Below the pieces are notes generated by a model, which saw only the letters and a list, made by a program, of their open reading frames with translations, made no database searches and was not told where the DNA came from. This document shows, piece by piece, positions 57,895 to 64,000 of a DNA stretch of 64,000 nt (position 1 is the stretch's first letter; every line of letters starts with the position of its first letter). Location of the stretch: NCBI RefSeq assembly GCF_004614165.1, contig NZ_SPVG01000023.1, positions 1 to 64,000 on the forward strand, read 5' to 3'. This DNA comes from Duganella callida (GTDB lineage Bacteria; Pseudomonadota; Gammaproteobacteria; Burkholderiales; Burkholderiaceae_D). The translations under genes were made by a program, and so were the position numbers.

Positions 57895-60800
57895 TTAGAA
57901 CTCGTACTTGACGGTAGCCTGGATGGCCCACTGCGATTCGCCTTTGACCTGGCGGATATCGACGGTCTCCACATCACGCACGCGGTAGATGTAGCGGCCC
58001 TGCGCATCCAGACCCTGGTAGTCGACGAAGCTGCGTGCCAGACCGCCGTTGGTCTGGAAGCCCACTTCATTGATGTGGCCCCACTTCTTGTTCAGCAGGT
58101 TGCCGAAGTTGAAGATGTCCAGCGAGAAGGTGCCCTTGTTACCCTTGAACAGGCCAGGGATTTCCTGAGCGATACGCACGTCGAAGCTGTTGGTCCATGG
58201 CGCGAAGTCGGTGTTGCGGCCGACCACGCCACCAGCCGATTTCTTCAGGATCGAATTGCCGTTGACGATGCTCCAGAACTTGTCTTCGTTGGCGTGGTTG
58301 GTCGCGGTATCGCCGTAGAACACCACCTGGCCCGAACCTGGCGCCGACGGGATGAACATCAGGTCGTTGCCGGCCAGGCCGTCACCGTTCAAGTCATTGT
58401 TGACGGTCCAGCTGTACGGCTTGCCCGAACGGCCTTCGTAGAAGATACCCAGGGTGGTGTTGTACGAACCGATCAGACGCTTGCGGAAGTTCACCAGCGC
58501 GCTGATACGGTCTTTCACCAGGTAGTTCGAGTTGGCGTTGACTTCTTCGTTAGGATTGAAGATCGAGCGGCTGGCGTAGTTCGACGACGAGGTCGACGAG
58601 GTCAGCGGCGAGACTTCCTTGGCACTGGTGTAGGTGTACGCCAGCGACCAGTTCCAGCCGTTCATCATCGGACGCGACAGCGACACGGTGGCCACGTTGG
58701 AACCGCCCTTGTCGGTCTTGGTGGCGACCAGCACGTTGTTGAAGGCCGAGTTGCTCAGTGCCTTGGCGGTGAAGCCCGTGCAAGCACCGTTGGTGATCGA
58801 CGAACCGGTCGCCGACCAGCAAGCCGTGTTGTAGCCCTGCGCGTTGTAGTACAGCGGACGGCCGTCGGTACCGGTCTTGGTCGGCAGACCCAGGTTGGCG
58901 TTCTGGTAGTAGATCGCGTCCTTGGCCTTGGTGTTCAGGTATTCCAGACCCAGCACCAGGTTGTACCATGGCAGTTCGGTTTCCAGCGCGATGTTCGACT
59001 TCCACACCGACGGCTGACGCAGGCCAGGGGCCAGGACGTCGACGTTGGCGGCCGGGATCGAGCCGGTGAAGCTGGTGACCTGGTTGTTGATATCGGCACG
59101 GAACAAGCCATCGGTGGTCGGGCAGGCCGCGTAGCCCGAGATGCCGCAACCCACGGTGCGGGTCTGCACGCCGGTGTTCGAGAACGGGTTGGACAGCCAC
59201 ACGGTCAGTGCCGAACCCTGGAACAGGCCGGCGCCGCCGCGCACCTGCATCTTGCGCTCGCTGTCGAAGGTGTAGTTGAAGCCCACGCGCGGCTGGATCA
59301 GGTCCTGGCCGTCGAAGGTGTTGGTGTTGTCCAGGCCGAAACCGCCGGTGGCACGGGCGCCGGTGGCCGGGTTGCCGGCGACGGGCGCCAGCGCCACGGT
59401 GGCGTTACGCAGCGGACGGCCGCCGACGGCGGTCTTGTCGTAGCGGATGCCGTAGTTCACGGTCAGGTTTTTGTTGACGGTCCAGGTATCCTGCGCGAAG
59501 CCGCCATAGTTCTTCATGTCGAACTGGGCTACTGCGTCGTCCAGGGTCAGGCCCGGGTTGGCCACCTGCACGCTGTACGAGGTCGGACGGCCGCGACGGA
59601 AGTTTTCCAGCACGGCGGCTTCCACCTGCGCGTTGGTGGCGGTGGCGCAGTTGAAGGTGCTGCTGTTCAGGAACTGGTAGTTGACGTTGTTGATACAGCC
59701 GAAGGTGTAGTTACCCCAGACGTTCTGCAGGAACGCGTTGTACACCTTGTTCTTGCTGTAGTCGCCACCGAACTTGACTTCGTGGTCGCCCAGCGACCAG
59801 TTGCCGGCGCCGTAAGCGTCGGTGGTCTTGGTGCCCAGGATGTTGCGCTGGCGGCTGTTGTCGGTACCGAAGTTCAGGAAGCGGTTGGCCGACGACACGG
59901 TCGACGGGGTGCCGGCCGGCAGCGCGCCCGAGAACTGCAGGCCGATCAGCGGCAGGGTCGAATTCAGCTTCGGCAGCGAGTCATAGTCGCGGGTCGACAG
60001 TTTGAACTCGGTCGAGAAGGTCGGAGTCCAGTCGGACAGCAACTGCGCGACCTTGGTCTCGATGGTCTTGTTCTGCTGATACCACTCGGAGTTCAGCGAA
60101 ATGCCGGTGGCCGACAGGCCGGTGAACTGCGGCTCGCTCTGGTCGGTCTTCGAGTAGCGGAACATGGCGCGGTGATTCTCGTTGATGTTCCAGTCGACTT
60201 TCACCAGCTTGTCGGTCACGTTCAGCGCGGTACCCGAGGGCACGTCGCTGTTGCCGATGTCGATGCCATAGGTGTTCTTGGCAATCGCTTGCGCCGAGGC
60301 GATGGCCGATGGGGTGATACCGACGTTGGTGACCGAGCTGCCCAGCGGGCCAAAGGCCGGCGCGGTACGGGTCGATTCCAGCTTTTCCCAGCCGGCGAAC
60401 ATGAACAGCTTGTCCTTGATGATCGGGAAGCCCAGGGTGCCGCCCTTGGTGGTTTCCTTGAACGGCGCCGGTGCGGCGTAGGTGTCGGTCGACGCGTTGT
60501 AGCGGTCGCCGGCCAGCTTGTCGTTACGGAAGACGTAGTAGACCGAGCCCTTGACGGTGTTGGTGCCGGACTTGGTCACGGCGTTGATGTTGCCGCCGGT
60601 GTAGCCCTTCTGGGTCACGTCGTAGTTGGCGACGTTGATCTGCACCGACTGGATCGCTTCGATCGAGATCGGCTGCTTGGCGGTCGGCGAGCCGGACGCT
60701 TCCAGACCGAAGGTGTCGTTCACCGACACGCCGTCGATGGTCAGCGAGTTATAGCGCGAGTTCTGGCCGGCCACGGACATTTCGCCGCGTTCCTTGTCGG

Positions 60801-61311
60801 TCTGCGACACGCGCGGGTCGGCACGGGCATAGTCCTGCAGGTTGCGGTTGATCGAACCCTGGATTGCCAGGTCGCTGGCGCTGATGCTGGTGCCGGCGCC
60901 CATCGCGGTGCGCGAGAACTTGTCCGAACGGTTGTTGCTGCCGGCCACGGTCACGGTCTGCATCGCCGCGCCCAGGGTAGCGTCCACGTTGGCGGTTTCG
61001 GCCAGCTGAATGTACACGCCTTCACGCTTCTCGGTCACGCCATCCTTGGTGATGGTGATGGTGTACGGACCGCCGGTACGCAGACCGCGCTGGACATAAC
61101 GACCCTCGGCGTCGGTGACGACGTTGGTGACCGAACCCGATTCGTTGTGCACGATGGAGACCACCGCACCAGCGGCCGGCTTGCCGTCGCCGGTGACGAT
61201 GTGGCCACCGATCGCCGACGTCGTGTTCTGTGCCATGGCCGGTACTGTCGCGAGTGCGATAGACAGGCTGAGCGCCATCTGCGTCAGCTTGAGCCGTTTA
61301 TGATTGATCAT
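57895..61311 (-). CDS. Oar-like TonB-dependent receptor with carboxypeptidase-regulatory-like domain
   Basis: Protein of 1138 residues. Signal peptide to about 27. A carboxypeptidase-regulatory-like beta-sandwich spans about 30-110 (G-K-P-A-A-G-A-V-V-S-I-V-H-N-E-S-G and G-R-Y-V-Q-R-G-L-R-T-G-G-P-Y-T-I). The plug follows with T-I-D-G-V-S-V-N-D near 180 and N-A-V-T-K-S-G-T-N near 255, then a large barrel ending A-T-V-K-Y-E-F. Oar-type receptors take up or secrete large substrates; the cargo is unknown. Standing between a nucleic-acid digestion operon and deaminase genes, nucleosides or oligonucleotides are possible. Confidence 0.93.
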   Translation of the reverse strand: MINHKRLKLTQMALSLSIALATVPAMAQNTTSAIGGHIVTGDGKPAAGAVVSIVHNESGSVTNVVTDAEGRYVQRGLRTGGPYTITITKDGVTEKREGVYIQLAETANVDATLGAAMQTVTVAGSNNRSDKFSRTAMGAGTSISASDLAIQGSINRNLQDYARADPRVSQTDKERGEMSVAGQNSRYNSLTIDGVSVNDTFGLEASGSPTAKQPISIEAIQSVQINVANYDVTQKGYTGGNINAVTKSGTNTVKGSVYYVFRNDKLAGDRYNASTDTYAAPAPFKETTKGGTLGFPIIKDKLFMFAGWEKLESTRTAPAFGPLGSSVTNVGITPSAIASAQAIAKNTYGIDIGNSDVPSGTALNVTDKLVKVDWNINENHRAMFRYSKTDQSEPQFTGLSATGISLNSEWYQQNKTIETKVAQLLSDWTPTFSTEFKLSTRDYDSLPKLNSTLPLIGLQFSGALPAGTPSTVSSANRFLNFGTDNSRQRNILGTKTTDAYGAGNWSLGDHEVKFGGDYSKNKVYNAFLQNVWGNYTFGCINNVNYQFLNSSTFNCATATNAQVEAAVLENFRRGRPTSYSVQVANPGLTLDDAVAQFDMKNYGGFAQDTWTVNKNLTVNYGIRYDKTAVGGRPLRNATVALAPVAGNPATGARATGGFGLDNTNTFDGQDLIQPRVGFNYTFDSERKMQVRGGAGLFQGSALTVWLSNPFSNTGVQTRTVGCGISGYAACPTTDGLFRADINNQVTSFTGSIPAANVDVLAPGLRQPSVWKSNIALETELPWYNLVLGLEYLNTKAKDAIYYQNANLGLPTKTGTDGRPLYYNAQGYNTACWSATGSSITNGACTGFTAKALSNSAFNNVLVATKTDKGGSNVATVSLSRPMMNGWNWSLAYTYTSAKEVSPLTSSTSSSNYASRSIFNPNEEVNANSNYLVKDRISALVNFRKRLIGSYNTTLGIFYEGRSGKPYSWTVNNDLNGDGLAGNDLMFIPSAPGSGQVVFYGDTATNHANEDKFWSIVNGNSILKKSAGGVVGRNTDFAPWTNSFDVRIAQEIPGLFKGNKGTFSLDIFNFGNLLNKKWGHINEVGFQTNGGLARSFVDYQGLDAQGRYIYRVRDVETVDIRQVKGESQWAIQATVKYEF

Positions 61312-61875
61312 TGTATAACCCCAATAAAGACTAATAGTTATTGAGACCCTGCGGTAACAGAGCCCCTCTTACGTTTGCTGCAACTGGTTCCGACCGTCCA
61401 AACCCCGGCGTGCCAGTGGGCAGCGGGTGAGTGTACATGGCCAATATGTCACGGTGATGACGCAGAAATCTGGATAAATAGGGCAAGAAACTTGCTGTTT
61501 TGGATCGATTTTTCCGAACTATGCCACTAAGCAAAAATGCATGACAAATACGATTTACCTTGGCAATTCAGATGATAAACGTCTAAATAAGTCATGCCGA
61601 GGTAACAATTTCATGCAGGAAGTGACAAGCGGAAAACGGGACGCCGGAATTATATGTCACAAGCTGTAACATGAATTCCTTTCATTGCCTATTTAATAAT
61701 AATGTCGAGCGCGCATACTAAATTATGTCGCAAGATGGCCACATAGTTAGCAGAATTGAAGTTTCTCCTGATAACTACTGGCATTTGTGACAACGCGAAG
61801 AACAGCGTTGTGCGGGGCAGATTTTTGTAACAAGATGGCCGGTTGTGGGATCCATACGACAACCGGCCGACCGCA
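61312..61875. other. 564-base AT-richer intergenic region
   Basis: No supported gene. It should contain the promoter of the TonB receptor on the minus strand. A 10-mer CAAGATGGCC occurs at 61732-61741 and again at 61831-61840. A 10-bp inverted repeat closes the region on the right (see the terminator entry). The low GC compared with its flanks fits a regulatory region; short possible reading frames lack ribosome sites and family features. Confidence 0.5.
61837..61868 (-). terminator. probable terminator behind the adenosine deaminase gene
   Basis: A 10-bp stem (GGCCGGTTGT 61837-61846, ACAACCGGCC 61859-61868, 12-base loop) begins 7 bases after the stop at 61876. The following minus-strand bases ATCTTGTTAC are only moderately T-rich, so efficiency is uncertain. 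Confidence 0.6.
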
Positions 61876-63363
61876 TCAGCGTCCGGCGCGCGGCTGGGCG
61901 GTGCTGATCTCGGCTTCGAATTTGGCAAACTTGCCGTCCAAAGCCTTCAAAAGACGTTGTTTATCCGCATCGGCCAGGAAGGAATAACGGATGCTATCGT
62001 ATGACAGTTTTTTGACTTCGGCGTAATCGGGCTGATATTGGGCCGCGTACTGCACGTACTCGCCCGACAGGTTGTTACGCGACACGCCGGCGTCGTCGGT
62101 CGACAGCACGAACGGCACACCGAACTTGCGGTACAAGGTGACCGGGTGGGCCTGCCCTTTTACGCCCAAAATAAAGTCGTTACTGGACAAATTGACCTCG
62201 ACCGCGATCTTGTCATCGCGCATTTTTTTCATGATCGCCAGCGGGTTCGATTCATGCGCGATGTCCATGCCGTGGCCGATGCGGTTGGCACCGGCGACGT
62301 CGATGGCCTGCCTGATGTGGAAGGTCAGCCCCTCCGGCGGCACCATGCCCAGCGACAGTTCGCCGGCGTGCAGCGCCAGTTTCACGGTCGGATATTTCGC
62401 CTTCAGGAATTTATACATCTGCATGTGCAGCGCATAGTCGCGCATCGACACGTTGACGCTTTCCTGGCCGACGATGTTGATGCCGACGATCTTCGGATGG
62501 CTGGACGCCAGCACGAAGCTGGACAGGATCTGCGAATACACCTGCGACGGCGACAGGAAGCGCAGCGCGAACGGCTGATAGCGCAGCGTGAAGTTATCGT
62601 CGTCGATGCCCGCGCCTGCGCTATCGACATTGGCCTTGTACGAGGCGATCCAGCCCTGGAAAGCCTGATCCTGCTCCAGCCTGGCGCTGAGGGCGGCGAA
62701 ATCCGCCTCGCCGACGCCGCCGGCCAGCGCCTTCCTGTCGAAGTCCACGTCCTGCGCGATCGGTGCGATTTCGTAGATGGTTTCGATGTAGCTCAGGTTT
62801 TCCTGGATGGCGCGCTGCTTCAGGCGTTGCAGGCCGTCGGCGGCGTTGGTCGAGGCGACCGGGCCAAAGTAGGCGAAGGTGTCGAAGAACTGGCGGTCCG
62901 GCGGCGACTGGATCGCACCGTGGTTGTAGAAGTCCTTGTCCGACCAGCGCTGCAGCAGGTTGGCCAGCACGGTGTTGTCGTTCATGACATCCTGGCCGGA
63001 CAGGCAGACACGGTCGGCGGCGGGACGCGCCTGATCGGCCTTGGTCACCTGCTTGTCGACGTTGATCTGGTAGGTGCTCTTGTTGACGCAATAGCCCTGC
63101 TTGTCCACCCATTCCAGATACTGCTCGGCATAGATCGCGCCCGAGTAGTGGTGATGCAGGTCGCCGCCCTTGGGCATCATGGTGAAGAACATCGTCAGCT
63201 CGGCCAGTTTCGGCTCCTTCGCGTTGACCAGCGAGGCGAAATAGCGCCTGGTGGCTTCCTCGTTGCCGCTGGCGGCCTGCGCGCCTTGCGGCATGGCGCA
63301 GAACACGGCGGCGGCCAGCGCGGCCGCCCTCAGTGTGGCGATGCTGGCGATGTGATTCTTCAT
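61876..63363 (-). CDS. exported adenosine deaminase (ADGF/ADA2-like length)
   Basis: Protein of 495 residues, much longer than the usual 330-350 of cytoplasmic adenosine deaminase. Signal peptide 1-30 (A-Q-A-A-S). Deaminase metal and catalytic motifs: M-P-K-G-G-D-L-H-H-H-Y-S-G near 65-77, L-A-L-H-A-G-E near 330, R-I-G-H-G near 360, N-L-S-S-N near 385 and L-S-T-D-D-A-G near 417. A long segment before the barrel recalls secreted ADGF/ADA2 enzymes. It would deaminate adenosine and deoxyadenosine outside the cytoplasm before uptake. 17 bases downstream of guaD. Confidence 0.93.
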   Translation of the reverse strand: MKNHIASIATLRAAALAAAVFCAMPQGAQAASGNEEATRRYFASLVNAKEPKLAELTMFFTMMPKGGDLHHHYSGAIYAEQYLEWVDKQGYCVNKSTYQINVDKQVTKADQARPAADRVCLSGQDVMNDNTVLANLLQRWSDKDFYNHGAIQSPPDRQFFDTFAYFGPVASTNAADGLQRLKQRAIQENLSYIETIYEIAPIAQDVDFDRKALAGGVGEADFAALSARLEQDQAFQGWIASYKANVDSAGAGIDDDNFTLRYQPFALRFLSPSQVYSQILSSFVLASSHPKIVGINIVGQESVNVSMRDYALHMQMYKFLKAKYPTVKLALHAGELSLGMVPPEGLTFHIRQAIDVAGANRIGHGMDIAHESNPLAIMKKMRDDKIAVEVNLSSNDFILGVKGQAHPVTLYRKFGVPFVLSTDDAGVSRNNLSGEYVQYAAQYQPDYAEVKKLSYDSIRYSFLADADKQRLLKALDGKFAKFEAEISTAQPRAGR

Positions 63364-63380
63364 TAGTCTTCCAATCCGAA

Positions 63381-64000
63381 TTAAGTGGTTTCGCGGACAT
63401 GCACCTGCTGGCCGGCGGCGTAGGTCGCGGCAATCGCGCGGTCGTCGCCCAGCAAGGCCAGCGCGAACAGCAGTTCTTCCAGGCTGTTGACACGCGCCGT
63501 CCGGCGCTGCAGCAGCGGCGTGGCCTGCGGATCGATGACGATGAAGTCCGCTTCCGCCCCCTGGACAAAGCTGCCTACCGTGCCTTCCAGCTGCATGGCG
63601 CGCGCGGCGCCCAGCGTGGCCAGGTAGAACATGCGCAGGGCCGGCAGGTAACTGCCCTTCAAGCGCGCTACTTTATAGGCTTCATTCATCGTTTGCAACA
63701 TGGAGAACGAGGTGCCGCCGCCGACATCGGTGGCCAGCGACAGCGGCACGCCCGCCGCGTCGGCGCGCTCGAAGTCGAACAGGCCGCTGCCCAGGAACAG
63801 GTTGGAGGTCGGGCAGATGGCGGCGGCCGACCGCGTCTCCGCCATGCGCTGGCGGTCGCGCTCATCGAGCCAGATGCAGTGGCCATACATGGCGCGCGGG
63901 CGCATCATGCCGTAGCTGTCGTAGACGTCGATATAGCTGCGCGAGTTGGGGAACAGCTCGCGCACCCAGGCGCATTCGGCCTCGTTCTCGGAAACATGGG
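63381..64000 (-). CDS. guaD: guanine deaminase (5' part beyond the window)
   Basis: The C-terminal about 205 residues are present; the N-terminus lies beyond position 64000. The visible part starts H-V-S-E-N-E-A-E (substrate/metal region), then Y-G-H-C-I-W-L-D near 45 residues on, P-T-S-N-L-F-L-G-S-G-L-F, and the metal Asp in L-A-T-D-V-G-G-G-T-S-F-S-M-L. The P-T-S-N-L and T-D-V-G-G-G-T-S motifs are typical of bacterial guanine deaminases (amidohydrolase superfamily). It converts guanine to xanthine in the cytoplasm. Probably co-transcribed with the adenosine deaminase gene. Confidence 0.93.
   Translation of the reverse strand, partial: HVSENEAECAWVRELFPNSRSYIDVYDSYGMMRPRAMYGHCIWLDERDRQRMAETRSAAAICPTSNLFLGSGLFDFERADAAGVPLSLATDVGGGTSFSMLQTMNEAYKVARLKGSYLPALRMFYLATLGAARAMQLEGTVGSFVQGAEADFIVIDPQATPLLQRRTARVNSLEELLFALALLGDDRAIAATYAAGQQVHVRETT

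Noticed and set aside
54811-61344. Very long open frame (over 2000 codons) on the plus strand opposite the digestion operon and TonB receptor
   Set aside because: It is the antisense shadow of four well-supported minus-strand genes in high-GC DNA. The translation is rich in Arg, His and Gly, crosses gene boundaries and has no recognisable domain.
61331-61928. Two short minus-strand frames (67 and 79 codons) in the spacer before the TonB receptor
   Set aside because: No ribosome site; the second overlaps the adenosine deaminase terminator and coding end. Composition is not protein-like.

Overview
The window is high-GC bacterial DNA with dense, tightly spaced genes. It suggests a betaproteobacterium close to the Oxalobacteraceae (Massilia, Duganella or Janthinobacterium type). 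The support is the PqiABC genes, PEP-CTERM proteins, an Oar-like TonB receptor, a PuuD-type urate hydroxylase and dispersed GGGGACAGACCACG-type repeats. This placement is an inference from gene content, since no rRNA or other marker is present. I see no tRNA, rRNA, CRISPR array, prophage or insertion sequence.

Layout. 0.1-3.6 kb holds pqiA-pqiB-pqiC, a lipid-transport system, on the minus strand. 3.7-10.1 kb holds a small periplasmic binding protein, a thioesterase, an M20 peptidase, the membrane urate hydroxylase PuuD, a LysR regulator and a UraD-AllC fusion: part of the purine ring catabolic pathway. 10.1-23 kb is one long minus-strand operon for reductive pyrimidine breakdown. It encodes a beta-alanine aminotransferase, alanine dehydrogenase, malonate-semialdehyde dehydrogenase, PreT, PreA, an NCS1 permease, dihydropyrimidinase and a ureidopropionase-like hydrolase, then a TPR/glycosyltransferase-like protein and a broken AraC gene. 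A MocR and a RutR-like TetR regulator diverge from it (23.1-25.3 kb). 25.2-30.6 kb is a break in the theme: two PEP-CTERM proteins, a GNAT enzyme, a LytS/LytTR two-component system with a small membrane protein, and a VOC protein.

30.7-41.6 kb is nucleoside salvage. A purine nucleoside phosphorylase, deoB, deoC, a two-domain aldehyde dehydrogenase, deoA, cdd and a strange two-domain deaminase run on the minus strand. A HTH-PfkB kinase and psuG (pseudouridine breakdown) diverge from them, and a LysR regulator and an alpha/beta hydrolase follow. 43.4-48.1 kb holds pyroglutamyl peptidase, DUF979 and DUF969 genes and a TonB receptor. 48.6-53.3 kb is a BMP-type nucleoside ABC transporter. 53.3-64 kb holds a cytochrome c and a compact operon for exported nucleic-acid digestion (5'-nucleotidase lipoprotein, PLD3/4-like exonuclease, S1/P1 nuclease). 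An Oar-like TonB receptor, an exported adenosine deaminase and a guanine deaminase cut by the right edge complete it.

Read together, the window is a large nucleic-acid-eating locus. Exported enzymes cut DNA or RNA to nucleosides. Transporters bring nucleosides and bases in. The deo, pseudouridine and deaminase genes split them into bases and sugar phosphates. The purine and pyrimidine ring pathways release ammonia, CO2 and acetyl-CoA. Steps not found here are xanthine dehydrogenase, 5-hydroxyisourate hydrolase and allantoinase.
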